This document shows positions 44,286 through 53,712 of a DNA stretch of 64,000 nt, piece by piece (positions within the stretch are counted from its first letter, which is position 1; each line of letters opens with the position of its first letter). The stretch spans positions 111,766-175,765 of the forward strand of contig CBDDFS010000005.1 in the NCBI GenBank assembly GCA_965227255.1, written 5' to 3'. The stretch is from CBDDFS01 sp965227255 (GTDB taxonomy: Bacteria; Bacteroidota; Bacteroidia; Flavobacteriales_E; Vicingaceae). Under the pieces are notes generated by a model. The model had not been told where the DNA came from, made no database searches, and worked only from the letters and a program-made list of their open reading frames with translations. A program made the translations under genes and the position numbers.

Positions 44286-45509
44286 ATCAATTTCGACTAC
44301 CTGTATTCCCAATTTCTTCATTTCTTGCCAGTAGTTTGGAAATGACTTTTTTACTGCCGAAATATCGTCGAGATAAAGTTTTTCAAAGGCCGGCAAAGTG
44401 GAGGCGATAGACATGGTTAATCGGTGATCGTTATAATCGCGCAGTATTCCCTTAAACTCATTTAAACCTACAGATTTCAATTGGAAAAAGGATTTACCAA
44501 TCATTACTTGCCCTCCCAGTTTTTCAATGGTATTTCTGAGAGAATTTATCCGGTCACTTTCTTTCAAATGCAAATTATGCAGACCTATGGCTTTTAGCTT
44601 TATTCCCAATGCGAAACAAGTCATGGTGAAAGACTGAAACAGATCGGGTATTTCAGTAAAATCAACCTCCAGTTCCTCAGGGATGGTAGATTCTTTTCGA
44701 GAAATAACAATGCCTTTGAGATGTTCCTTGCTTTCCACTCCAACTTTACTGTAGAGATGAATGCAAGCTGCATCTCCCTGAAATGATACAAACTTCATAT
44801 CATTCAGCAAGATTTTCGAATTCGAAGATAAAGCTGCAAACTGATATACAAAGGCAGCAGAAGACCAATCTCTTTCTATGATGAATTCTCTCGATTCAAT
44901 TAGCTGTGGATCAATCTCAATCAGATTCTGATCAATCGAATATTCTACACCCATGGCTCCCATTACATCCAGGGTCATATCGATATAGGGTCTGGAAAGG
45001 ATCTTCCCTGTCAGTTGTATTTTAACTTTGCCGGCACTTAATGGCGCAATCATCAATACAGCAGAAATAAACTGACTGCTGACATCTCCGGCAATTTTGA
45101 ATTGGCCACCGTGTAATTTCCCACCTCTGATTTTCAAAGGAGGATATCCTTCTTTTTCGAGATATTCGATCTCGGCTCCCATATTTCTGAGCGTATCAAC
45201 CAGGATTCCGATCGGTCTTTTATGCATTCTCTCGCTGCCTTTCAAAATCCTTTCCCCTTCGATTACGGAAAAGAAAGCTGTTGCAAAGCGCATGACGGTG
45301 CCTGCATCCTCAATATTTATCTCCTTCTCCTTAGAATTCAAAGTACGAATCATGAGATTTACATCATTAGGAAATGAGTCAGACTCATTTGGAATCTCCT
45401 TTCCCGCAAGCTTAGAAAGGATCAAATAACGATTGAGAATACTTTTACTGAAAGGAAGTTCTAAATCTACACGTCCTTCCACTTTTTCAAGAGAAATCCG
45501 GTATTTCAT
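44283..45509 (-). CDS. aroA: 3-phosphoshikimate 1-carboxyvinyltransferase (EPSP synthase)
   Basis: AroA joins shikimate-3-phosphate and PEP to make EPSP in the shikimate pathway. The 408-residue protein has 'LELPFSKSILNRYLILSKLA' (S-K-S substrate lysine), 'IEDAGTVMRFATAF', 'GDVSSQFISAVLM', 'ERDWSSAAFVYQFAAL' and 'LHLKESDRINSLRNTIEKLG'. The ATG at 45509 is chosen because it overlaps the aroB stop (ATGA) and gives the family N-terminus; a longer frame to 45566 would run into aroB. The order aroB-aroA suggests a small shikimate operon. Confidence 0.94.
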   Translation of the reverse strand: MKYRISLEKVEGRVDLELPFSKSILNRYLILSKLAGKEIPNESDSFPNDVNLMIRTLNSKEKEINIEDAGTVMRFATAFFSVIEGERILKGSERMHKRPIGILVDTLRNMGAEIEYLEKEGYPPLKIRGGKLHGGQFKIAGDVSSQFISAVLMIAPLSAGKVKIQLTGKILSRPYIDMTLDVMGAMGVEYSIDQNLIEIDPQLIESREFIIERDWSSAAFVYQFAALSSNSKILLNDMKFVSFQGDAACIHLYSKVGVESKEHLKGIVISRKESTIPEELEVDFTEIPDLFQSFTMTCFALGIKLKAIGLHNLHLKESDRINSLRNTIEKLGGQVMIGKSFFQLKSVGLNEFKGILRDYNDHRLTMSIASTLPAFEKLYLDDISAVKKSFPNYWQEMKKLGIQVVEID

Positions 45510-46561
45510 ATTGTCACCAGACATTTTTTCAATGATTCTCGGATGATATCTGCGTCGGGAAAACAATCAAATTTGCCTTTGCCTATTTCCTCAAGCAAAG
45601 TGAAATTGTATTTACCGTCTTCATTTTTCTTATCAAAACGAAGAAAATCCATTAATTGCTTCAGGTCATCTTTTGACAGATCAGGCAAGTCGTAATGCCT
45701 TAATATGACTTCAGAAATCCGATCTTGATCTTCTTTTTTCAGCATGGAATAATGCACCGAAATTTCAGATTCAACAAGTATTCCTAATGCCACAGCATGA
45801 CCATGACTGAGATGAAAAGACCTTCCCTGAAATAAACTTTCCAGTGCATGTCCAATGCTGTGTCCAAAATTGAGGAGTTTCCTTTCTTTCGATTCCAACG
45901 GATCAGCCTGAACTATTTCTTTTTTTATATCAATTGACTGTCTGATCAAATCCTCCCAATTATTAACCTCATTGATTGAGTGAATATGGTTCAAATCTTC
46001 CCAATGAGACTTGGAGGATATAAGGCCATGTTTAAGCATTTCGGCAAAAGCAGACCTAATCTCATTTTCGGGTAAAGTTTCAAGGTATTGATCATCGATG
46101 AGGCTGATCTCGGGGTGATAAAATGAACCGATCTGATTTTTAATCTCCTTATGATTCACACCAGTTTTCCCACCGACTGATGCATCTACCATACAAAGGA
46201 GGCTGGTAGGCACATTAAAATATTTGATGCCTCTTTTGAAGATTGAAGCTGCAAAACCACCCATGTCCGTTACAATACCTCCACCCAAATTCACAACGGC
46301 AGAATCTCTGTCCATACTATGCTCAAGCATAACATCAATAAGCTCTTCGACATGATTCAGAGACTTATTCGTTTCTCCGGTCAGGAAGGAATGAACTGCA
46401 ATTGGTTTTAAATCAAGTTTGTCAAGAAAGATCGATTTGCACAGTCGATCCGTATTATCGTCGGTGATGAGAATGTATGAAGAACATTGGCCAATCTCCT
46501 CCTTAAGAACATTATACGCATTGTCTTGAGATGTGAACAGAATTTTCGTGAGCTCGGCCAT
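45506..46561 (-). CDS. aroB: 3-dehydroquinate synthase
   Basis: AroB converts DAHP to 3-dehydroquinate using NAD and a divalent metal. The 351-residue protein shows 'SAVVNLGGGIVTDMGGFAAS' (NAD-binding), 'FNVPTSLLCMVDASVGGKTG', 'EIRSAFAEMLKHGLI' (metal Glu) and 'LLNFGHSIGHALESL' (metal His), with the last metal His in 'SHGHAVALGI'. Its TGA overlaps the aroA ATG. The start codon lies inside a perfect palindrome and only 4 nt from the -7 promoter element, implying a leaderless mRNA and possibly operator control. Confidence 0.95.
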   Translation of the reverse strand: MAELTKILFTSQDNAYNVLKEEIGQCSSYILITDDNTDRLCKSIFLDKLDLKPIAVHSFLTGETNKSLNHVEELIDVMLEHSMDRDSAVVNLGGGIVTDMGGFAASIFKRGIKYFNVPTSLLCMVDASVGGKTGVNHKEIKNQIGSFYHPEISLIDDQYLETLPENEIRSAFAEMLKHGLISSKSHWEDLNHIHSINEVNNWEDLIRQSIDIKKEIVQADPLESKERKLLNFGHSIGHALESLFQGRSFHLSHGHAVALGILVESEISVHYSMLKKEDQDRISEVILRHYDLPDLSKDDLKQLMDFLRFDKKNEDGKYNFTLLEEIGKGKFDCFPDADIIRESLKKCLVTI

Positions 46562-46582
46562 GACTCAAAGATAAGAGTCATG
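46559..46582. promoter_or_regulatory. Perfect palindrome overlapping the aroB start codon and promoter
   Basis: CATGACTC (46559-46566) and GAGTCATG (46575-46582) are perfect reverse complements separated by 8 nt. The spacer holds most of the -7 element TATCTTTG (46566-46573, minus strand). The layout suits a dimeric repressor operator. Confidence 0.6.
46566..46573 (-). promoter_or_regulatory. -7 promoter element (TATCTTTG) of aroB
   Basis: This is an exact TAnnTTTG match on the minus strand, with 4 nt to the ATG at 46561. Confidence 0.55.
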
Positions 46583-46624
46583 TGAAAACATTTCATTAAT
46601 CATTTTACGAAATGGTCTAAATCT

Positions 46625-46632
46625 TATTTTTG
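46625..46632 (+). promoter_or_regulatory. -7 promoter element (TATTTTTG) of the proline dehydrogenase gene
   Basis: This is an exact TAnnTTTG match with 17 nt to the TTG start at 46650. Confidence 0.55.
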
Positions 46633-46649
46633 CCACCAAATCCAGCAAA

Positions 46650-47816
46650 TTGATTTCATTCGAAAATACAGAGATTGCTTTTAAGAGCAAATCTAACCGC
46701 GACCTGAGATGGGCCTACTTGCTTTTTTCCATCATGAATTCAAATGGTATTGTGATGGTTGGAAAGTATCTATTGAATATTGCCATGTTCTTGCGTTTGC
46801 CTGTGCGTTTTATGATCAAAGGAACCATATTCAAACAATTCTGTGGTGGAGAAAGCATGGAAGAATCGAATGAAAAAACAGAGGAATTAGCTCAATATAA
46901 GGTCAAAACCATACTTGACTATTCTGTAGAAGGCAAGGAAAGAGAAAATGACTTCGACAATGCTGCTAAAATGATTTTGTCGACTGTTGAAAATGCATCG
47001 AGCCATAAGGATATTCCGTTCGCAGTTTTTAAAATGACAGGAATGGGCAGGTTTGCCTTATTGCAAAAAATCAATGAAAAGAAAGAACTGAGTGACGAAG
47101 AAGAACAGGAATACCAAAGAGTGATCGACAGGGTTACGATGATCTGTAAAAAGGGATTCGAATTGAATGTTCCAATCCTTATCGATGCTGAAGAAAGCTG
47201 GATCCAGGACGCTATTGACAACATTGTTGATCAGATGATGGAGAAATTCAATAAGCAAAGGGCTATTGTTTACAATACGGTTCAGCTGTATCGACACGAT
47301 CGACTTCAGTATCTGATCGATTCCATTCAGAAAGCGCGTCAAAAGGAATTAAAATATGGTATCAAGTTAGTTCGCGGTGCATATATGGAGAAAGAAAGAG
47401 AGAGAGCCGAAAAGAAAAATTATCCTTCACCGATCAACGCCACCAAAGCTGACACCGACCGAGATTTCGATGGAGCTGTTAAGGTTTGTGTCGAAAATAT
47501 TGATGTAGTTTCCACCTGCTGTGGTTCTCATAATGAAAGAAGCAGTCGATTACTTACAGAACTCATGGAAGAAAAAGGGATCAGCAAAGACGATGAAAGA
47601 ATCTTTTTTGCTCAATTGCTGGGTATGAGTGATCACATCAGTTTCAATTTGAGTCATGCCGGTTACAATGTGGCCAAGTACGTACCTTTCGGACCCGTTT
47701 ATGATGTGACACCTTATCTGATCAGAAGGACTGAAGAGAATACTTCAATTTCAGGTCAATCCAGCAGAGAACTCACGTTGATCAAAGAAGAGATTCAAAG
47801 AAGAAAAAAGTCCTGA
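46650..47816 (+). CDS. Proline dehydrogenase
   Basis: This FAD enzyme oxidises L-proline to pyrroline-5-carboxylate. The protein has 388 residues, the usual size for monofunctional Bacteroidota forms. Visible motifs are 'GFELNVPILIDAEESWIQDA', 'AIVYNTVQLYRHDRLQYLID', 'YGIKLVRGAYMEKERERA', 'TCCGSHNERSSRLL' and 'YVPFGPVYDVTPYLIRRTEE' (R-R substrate motif). The start is TTG at 46650, because the family N-terminus ('ISFENTEIAFKSKSNRDL') begins there. It is divergent from aroB across a short promoter region and abuts the M1 peptidase gene at its 3' end. No P5C dehydrogenase gene is adjacent. Confidence 0.93.
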   Translation: MISFENTEIAFKSKSNRDLRWAYLLFSIMNSNGIVMVGKYLLNIAMFLRLPVRFMIKGTIFKQFCGGESMEESNEKTEELAQYKVKTILDYSVEGKERENDFDNAAKMILSTVENASSHKDIPFAVFKMTGMGRFALLQKINEKKELSDEEEQEYQRVIDRVTMICKKGFELNVPILIDAEESWIQDAIDNIVDQMMEKFNKQRAIVYNTVQLYRHDRLQYLIDSIQKARQKELKYGIKLVRGAYMEKERERAEKKNYPSPINATKADTDRDFDGAVKVCVENIDVVSTCCGSHNERSSRLLTELMEEKGISKDDERIFFAQLLGMSDHISFNLSHAGYNVAKYVPFGPVYDVTPYLIRRTEENTSISGQSSRELTLIKEEIQRRKKS

Positions 47817-50234
47817 TCACTTCGAAACCACAAATTTTCCGCTAAACTGAAATTCGTTGTTTCTCATTATATAGATGAGGTAGCTTCCATTTCGCAATGC
47901 GGAAATGTCCATGTCGAGGCTTGAATGCATTTCTTCTTTGGCAACCACTCTGCCCTGAGTATTAAATACAATTACTTCTTTCAGTGAAGAATCGCCACTC
48001 GTATCATCTATTCGCAAAACATTACTCGCAGGATTCGGCGAAAGCTTGAAATCCTTATTTCTGAATTTTTTCTCTTCAATACCTATCGCGCTCACACCAT
48101 TGCCAAAGGCATATTCACCGGGCAGTAAAGTATCCAGTTCCATTCTTCCAAATGGAACACTTCCGAATGAAACTTTGGTATAGTATTGATATTCCCACCA
48201 ATCCTCTGAAGCATCTTTTCGATACAACAAAATGATGCTATCCGGTCCATTGACGAGAAGATCATTGTCGAGATTTCCTCCACCTCCACTCAATTGTCCC
48301 CGACCATCAAATTCAAGTGTGGCCTTCGCATCCAATGAGGAAGGGAAAATTCCATCAACACGCCAATAGCGATAATCTGAAATATGTGTGGGTACCTGCG
48401 TATTTTGAATTGCATCCGGACTAGCCCAGTGATGTTCCAATCGAAGCAGGAAAGAATCGCTTACACTTTCAACTTCAATCTTCATTTTTGAATTAACATA
48501 TTCATAGCTTCCTGTTTCTGAAATGTATTCCTGATCAGCTGTTACTGCCATCAAAAGGTCATTGTCTTCATTCAGGACCATCATTTCCGGAACTGTGGGA
48601 CTTTGAAATTGAATAACTGAAAATTCCCCTGATACAGTAATTTTCTCTTCTCCGCGATTGAAATTAGAATCGTAATAAGTCAACTTCAGTGGCACTCCAT
48701 TAAAGAAATGATCACTCCCTCTTTTCTTTTGCCGTATATAGACTTTTACATCATTTAGAGCTGGTCCGGGTGTAACAACAAAGGAATCAACTGAGACGTG
48801 TGTGTAGCCGGGTCCGAATATCCAGTCATCAAAGAAGTCTGTAAGATCAATACCTGAAAAAGAAGAAAGATCATCTCGCAGCAACTGGCTGCTTACATCA
48901 GAAAATTTATTGTCGTCCATGAATTTCTGAATACCATTAAAAAACAGAGAATCTCCAAGATAGGCTCTAAGGTTATGAGCCATACTGGCTCCTTTGTCAT
49001 AAACGTGTGTACCATAGGTGTATTCGTGTGGCACTCCTGACACGGCTCTGTACATTTCCTCTTTAAAATGTGCATACTGAATCACGTCTAAATGATTCGC
49101 CACCACTCCATCAATATAGGACTCTCGACCATAGACATGCTCAAGAAAAAGATGTTCTGAAAAAGATGCCCAACCCTCATTGATCCACATATCCTCTGCT
49201 CTTTCACAAGTCACGAGATCGCCCCACCAGTGGTGAGATAATTCATGGGCCATTAACAATTCACTTGAAGTGTTGCCATTGATTGCATATGCGGGATATG
49301 CAACATTTGAAGCGTGCTCCATGGCACCGGCATTGAAGGGTACAATGGAATAACCAACCTTATTGAACAAATACGGGCCATACTTGGCCTCGTAAACATC
49401 CATAGCGTCGTTGAGGTGAATAAATGAGTTTTTAAGTTTATTCGAATCAGAAGCTCTCACGGCAATCTGTACAGGTATGTTTGACTGAATTCCCTGATAA
49501 TTCCATTTTACATCAACATAAGGACCTACGGCTACGCAAGCCAGATAAGTTGGGATATTTTCTTTCATTTCCCAGGATCGCATAACAGTATCGCCTGACA
49601 AGGTTGTCTCACCGGTAAATTCACCATTGCAATATGCCTTTCTGTTGTTTGAAGAAATGATCTCAAATGAGAAAGTAGACCTTTCAACAAAGTTGTCGAA
49701 ACAAGGAAACCACACGCGACCATAATTATGCGGATCTGCCTCGAAACCTACACCAAGATTAAAAGCATGACCCGATTGAAAATAAAAACCACCCCAGTTG
49801 GAAGCATCTTTTTGCGGATTACCCCTGTAGTGAACCGTTATTTCAAATGTGTCACCAACATTATAGGTGTTACCCAATTGAATGGCGATCAAGGTATCGT
49901 TATATGCATAATTGAGATTGTTTGATCCAATTTCGATGCTATCGATATTCAGCTTCAAAAGGTCGAGATTCAGGTTTGCAATGGATGAGACTTTTGGTGT
50001 GCATCGCAAAGTTGAATAACCCTTAATGCTAGCACCCGATAAATCAGTGATGTCGAGGTGTATATGATAGTGAAGGATATCAATGGTATCACTTCTCAGG
50101 TCCTCAGCAGATTTAATATGAGTAGCAGAGAATATGAATATGAGTGCAAGGAATGATCTAAAACAATTCAAGATTTCAGCGGTTTTATTAAGAGAAGTAA
50201 AGGTATTCAGAAATTTAATTCTCCGGAATGTCAT
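47817..50234 (-). CDS. M1 family metallopeptidase (aminopeptidase) with T9SS sorting tail
   Basis: This secreted zinc aminopeptidase carries the substrate-binding 'NAGAMEHASNV' (GAMEN variant). The zinc site 'MAHELSHHWWGDLVTCERA' has HExxH in the form HELSH, and the third ligand Glu lies in 'MWINEGWASFSEHLF'. The C-terminus ('DFKLSPNPASNVLRI', 'LRNGSYLIYIM', 'SGKFVVSK') is a T9SS type A sorting domain. The protein is about 805 residues from the ATG at 50234. A TTG at 50171 would give a shorter, cleaner signal peptide ('FRSFLALIFIFSATHIKSA') and may be the true start. It converges with proline dehydrogenase with no gap. Confidence 0.9.
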   Translation of the reverse strand: MTFRRIKFLNTFTSLNKTAEILNCFRSFLALIFIFSATHIKSAEDLRSDTIDILHYHIHLDITDLSGASIKGYSTLRCTPKVSSIANLNLDLLKLNIDSIEIGSNNLNYAYNDTLIAIQLGNTYNVGDTFEITVHYRGNPQKDASNWGGFYFQSGHAFNLGVGFEADPHNYGRVWFPCFDNFVERSTFSFEIISSNNRKAYCNGEFTGETTLSGDTVMRSWEMKENIPTYLACVAVGPYVDVKWNYQGIQSNIPVQIAVRASDSNKLKNSFIHLNDAMDVYEAKYGPYLFNKVGYSIVPFNAGAMEHASNVAYPAYAINGNTSSELLMAHELSHHWWGDLVTCERAEDMWINEGWASFSEHLFLEHVYGRESYIDGVVANHLDVIQYAHFKEEMYRAVSGVPHEYTYGTHVYDKGASMAHNLRAYLGDSLFFNGIQKFMDDNKFSDVSSQLLRDDLSSFSGIDLTDFFDDWIFGPGYTHVSVDSFVVTPGPALNDVKVYIRQKKRGSDHFFNGVPLKLTYYDSNFNRGEEKITVSGEFSVIQFQSPTVPEMMVLNEDNDLLMAVTADQEYISETGSYEYVNSKMKIEVESVSDSFLLRLEHHWASPDAIQNTQVPTHISDYRYWRVDGIFPSSLDAKATLEFDGRGQLSGGGGNLDNDLLVNGPDSIILLYRKDASEDWWEYQYYTKVSFGSVPFGRMELDTLLPGEYAFGNGVSAIGIEEKKFRNKDFKLSPNPASNVLRIDDTSGDSSLKEVIVFNTQGRVVAKEEMHSSLDMDISALRNGSYLIYIMRNNEFQFSGKFVVSK

Positions 50235-50300
50235 CTTCTTGACAAATGAAGTTGGGAATACAACATAACTTAGTAAAAATGAAACCACTTAATATCAATA

Positions 50301-50331
50301 TTGGAATCCTACATGAGGATGCGTAACTTTG
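50301..50331 (+). promoter_or_regulatory. Promoter: TTG, 20-nt spacer, TAACTTTG
   Basis: TTG at 50301-50303 and TAACTTTG at 50324-50331 have a 20-nt spacer. They lie 25 nt before the ATG at 50357, a full match to the Bacteroidota consensus. Confidence 0.65.
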
Positions 50332-50356
50332 ATATTAAGCTTGAATGACCTGATCT

Positions 50357-51883
50357 ATGAAACCGTCGAAAGAACTTTTCCATCTCATCAAATCGCTGAC
50401 AAAGTCAGAGAAAAGATATTTCAAGCTAACATCCTCCCTTCAACAAGGTGAAAAGAACTATGTCAAACTATTTGATGCGATTGAGGCTCAGTCGGATTAT
50501 AATGAAGACGAAATTAAAGAGATGTTTGCGAACACCACCTTTATCCAGCATCTTCCCTCCGAAAAAAATCACCTCTATAACCTCATCCTCAAGAGTCTCC
50601 GAAGTTTTCATTCAGACAAATCTGTAGCAGCTGAACTTCAGGAGTATCTGAAAAATATTGAGATTCTTTACGATAAAGCTTTGTACAAAGAGTGCAACAA
50701 AATCTTGCGTAAAGCTAAAAAGATTGCCACCGATAATGAAGAATTCTACTTCTTGCTAGAGTTGATCAATTGGGAGCGAATCCTGATTGAAGAAGGGTAC
50801 ATGCGAGGTAAATTCAATAAAAACATTGACGAACTGGTGCATGATGAAGAAGAGGTACTTGAGAAACTGAGAAACCTGGCAGAATATCAGATCCTCTATT
50901 CAAAAATCAACTATGTGTTCAGGAAAGGTGGATTCACAAGGAATGAAAAAGAACGCGGCATCGTAGATGAGATCATGAATCACCATTTGATCAAAGGACA
51001 GGATACGGCCTTATCGGTCAAAGCTTCTACAGCCTGCTTCTACATTCAGGGCCTGTGTGCCTGGACGAACCACGATCTTGACCTTGCTTTTACCAACTTT
51101 AAGAAGGTCATGGACAGGTTTAAATTACATCCTGCTTTGATAAAAGAATTGCCGAAGCGTTACACTCGTGTGCTCTATCATCAGTTGTTGTATTACATTC
51201 AAAAAGGAATGTACGATCAATTGAATGAGTGTCTTGCTCATATGAAAGGTTTAAGAAAAAAACCTGCTTTCCGCAGTATCGATCTTCAGATAAGAATCTT
51301 CACATTCTCAACTATTGCCGAGTTACTTGCTTGTCAAGCAATGAATGATACGGAAAGAGGGAATAAAGTAGTTGAAGAAATTCTGGCTGGTATAGACAAG
51401 TACAGATTCAAGATCAGTAAAGAGGATATTATCGTTTATTACTACAATATCTCAAGGCATTACTTTGCCAGCGGAGATTATAAAAAAGCACTTGAATACA
51501 TCAATAAGGTGCTGAATGACAACGAGGCTAATTTGCGTCAGGACATTTTTGTCTTTGCCCGATTATTTAACCTAATTGTTCATTTCGAATTGGGTAATTA
51601 TGATCTGCTGGATTACATCATTAAGTCAACTGCCAGATTCCTCAAGAAGAAAAGCAGAGACTACGATTACGAGATGACGATCCTGAAGTATATGAAGAAA
51701 TTGCTTCGTGTTGCTCAGAGTCATCAGGATACGCAGGAAGTATTTATTGAATTCAGAGATGAGATCAATAATATATATACGGATCCAAATCAGAGGATCA
51801 CGCTCGATATTTTCGATATTCTGTCGTGGATCGATACCAAGATTGCAGATTCAAACTCAGTCTCAAGGAAAGAGGTAGCTTAA
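50357..51883 (+). CDS. Helical-repeat (TPR-like) protein of unknown function
   Basis: This 508-residue protein has no signal peptide and is almost wholly helical. It opens 'ELFHLIKSLTKSEKRYFKL', followed by Lys/Glu-rich helices with TPR-like spacing ('YFASGDYKKALEYINKVLND', 'LYKECNKILRKAKKIATD'). I recall proteins with this opening as widespread in Bacteroidota and annotated as hypothetical. A cytoplasmic scaffold role is inferred. It has a full consensus promoter and its stop overlaps that of the convergent glycosyltransferase gene in a TTAA. Confidence 0.7.
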   Translation: MKPSKELFHLIKSLTKSEKRYFKLTSSLQQGEKNYVKLFDAIEAQSDYNEDEIKEMFANTTFIQHLPSEKNHLYNLILKSLRSFHSDKSVAAELQEYLKNIEILYDKALYKECNKILRKAKKIATDNEEFYFLLELINWERILIEEGYMRGKFNKNIDELVHDEEEVLEKLRNLAEYQILYSKINYVFRKGGFTRNEKERGIVDEIMNHHLIKGQDTALSVKASTACFYIQGLCAWTNHDLDLAFTNFKKVMDRFKLHPALIKELPKRYTRVLYHQLLYYIQKGMYDQLNECLAHMKGLRKKPAFRSIDLQIRIFTFSTIAELLACQAMNDTERGNKVVEEILAGIDKYRFKISKEDIIVYYYNISRHYFASGDYKKALEYINKVLNDNEANLRQDIFVFARLFNLIVHFELGNYDLLDYIIKSTARFLKKKSRDYDYEMTILKYMKKLLRVAQSHQDTQEVFIEFRDEINNIYTDPNQRITLDIFDILSWIDTKIADSNSVSRKEVA

Positions 51884-53712
51884 TATAAGTCCGAATAGTT
51901 TCGCTTCTCTAATTGAGATGAAATCTTGACATCGCTCAACATCACTTCTTTTTTCCCGGGATTCCAGAAGTAGATATTGTAATTAAACATCCCGAAATAC
52001 GGAAATGGAAATTCCTTGCAATGGATAAATATTTCGTTACCATGTTCGGCGAAATCTGAAAGACGATGACCTTCCCAATGCCCTGGATAATCTCCATTCT
52101 CTTTCACGGCAAAAACAAGATATACTTCATCAAGGTCAGCTCCTTCGAATACAGCACTGACATTTATGGAAATACCATTGCTTGACTTGTTCCCAAAAGA
52201 TCCTTCTTTAACATCCAAAAACTCCATGTCAGAAAACAACCATACATCCGGATAAACTTCCAGCCATTCGACCTCACTCGATGCCGAGGACTTTGACATC
52301 GACCAGACGCCTCCATTGTAATACTTTCGATGATAATTTTCATGTGGAAAATATTCTCTGGCATATTCAACAATGGATGAGGGAGTTGCTTTACATGACC
52401 AAGAAAGTGAAAGATGCTGCGCATTAGAATTGCGAATTGCAGCCATAACTCTGGCTTGATTAGTATCTCCGGAAATATCGATTTCGTCAAATTCAACAGG
52501 TTCATTTTTTAGATAAAAATTGACGTATTCAGGAGAATTATAATTCCCTAGCATCAGCACATCCCCGTCATTCATTCTCGCTTCATTCAGATCATTTGCT
52601 ATAGCAGAAAAGTTTTCTACATACTGTCGACTCAGGAAAGTTCGAGACATTAAAGTTGTGGTAATTGAGAGGAAGAGAATCAGCCCGGTTATTGGAATAG
52701 CAACTTTTTTCCTTACATCAGGCAATGCGGTGAAAGGCAAGAGATAAAAGAAAGGGCAAGAGAATAAAAGAACCCTATCCATCAAAGCGCTCCCAAATAA
52801 GACTGAATAAAGGTGACCAATGAAAATAGGTGTCAAAAAGAAAATGAGCGATATGAAAAATGGCCTTTTATCCTTAACCTTTCCGGTTGACAGAAAGTAT
52901 ATCCCCAATAAGAAAAATGCAGAATAGGCGACAACAAGTCCTTCGGACTTGTTCAACAGAAGCCATATATGCTTCCAGATAAAAGTCGGACCTGCGGGAT
53001 CAATCCAATTGGTCAATGGACCTCGTGAGAGCTGATCAAGTGTAACTCCCAAATGAGGAAGAAATAAAAGCACCGATATTGAACTGAGAAGTAAATAGGT
53101 CTTCAGCGATTTACCACGATGGGCAAAAACCAATCCAAGTCCACCTACTACTGCGGTGAATAATGCAGCATAATAATGGATATAACAATTCAGAGCGCCA
53201 GAGACAATAAAAACGATTATGGCAATTCTGCTTTTTCTATTTTCTATCACCAATTCATTCCAGGACCAGAGATATAGTGACATTGAAAAAAGTCCAAAGG
53301 CATAGGGTCTTGCCAGTTGCGATTGAATAACAACAAATTCCATAAAGGCGAATAATGCAATGACCATTACAGCCTTATTCCGGCCAATCCAGTTTTTGAA
53401 AAGATGGAAGAAAACAAAAAGAGAAAGGGATGATAAAAGAACAAATGGCAATCTGATCATCAAAGGCGAATTGAAGATCTTCAAATAGTAGAATAGAAAG
53501 ATCTGGACACCGGCCGGGTGCGGGTCTGTTGCAATCACTCCATTTTGGATCAAATCGATAAAAGAAGATTGGTCGGCTCTGACTATGGCACTCAATTCGT
53601 CATTTGATAACGAAAAGGAGCCGATCTCGAATAATCTGATAAAGGCAGCAGCGATCAGAATAACGACAAGAAGGATGTTGATCGGATCAAATCTTTCTGT
53701 CCTATTGTCCAT
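51880..53712 (-). CDS. GT39-like membrane glycosyltransferase
   Basis: This 610-residue integral membrane protein has about a dozen hydrophobic helices in its first 400 residues and a soluble C-terminal domain. The first loop has the acidic pair 'SLSNDELSAIVRA'. It is followed by 'TDPHPAGVQIFLFYYLKIF' and 'QSQLARPYAFGLFSMSLYL', the pattern of PMT/ArnT-type (GT39/GT83) enzymes that use polyprenyl-phosphate sugars on the periplasmic side. Acceptor and sugar are unknown. It overlaps rlmB by 11 bp and ends a long minus-strand run. Confidence 0.8.
   Translation of the reverse strand: MDNRTERFDPINILLVVILIAAAFIRLFEIGSFSLSNDELSAIVRADQSSFIDLIQNGVIATDPHPAGVQIFLFYYLKIFNSPLMIRLPFVLLSSLSLFVFFHLFKNWIGRNKAVMVIALFAFMEFVVIQSQLARPYAFGLFSMSLYLWSWNELVIENRKSRIAIIVFIVSGALNCYIHYYAALFTAVVGGLGLVFAHRGKSLKTYLLLSSISVLLFLPHLGVTLDQLSRGPLTNWIDPAGPTFIWKHIWLLLNKSEGLVVAYSAFFLLGIYFLSTGKVKDKRPFFISLIFFLTPIFIGHLYSVLFGSALMDRVLLFSCPFFYLLPFTALPDVRKKVAIPITGLILFLSITTTLMSRTFLSRQYVENFSAIANDLNEARMNDGDVLMLGNYNSPEYVNFYLKNEPVEFDEIDISGDTNQARVMAAIRNSNAQHLSLSWSCKATPSSIVEYAREYFPHENYHRKYYNGGVWSMSKSSASSEVEWLEVYPDVWLFSDMEFLDVKEGSFGNKSSNGISINVSAVFEGADLDEVYLVFAVKENGDYPGHWEGHRLSDFAEHGNEIFIHCKEFPFPYFGMFNYNIYFWNPGKKEVMLSDVKISSQLEKRNYSDLY

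Noticed and set aside
45510..45566. Longer aroA start at 45566
   Set aside because: It would overlap the end of aroB by about 60 bp and adds residues not found in EPSP synthases; the ATGA overlap at 45506-45509 is the natural start.
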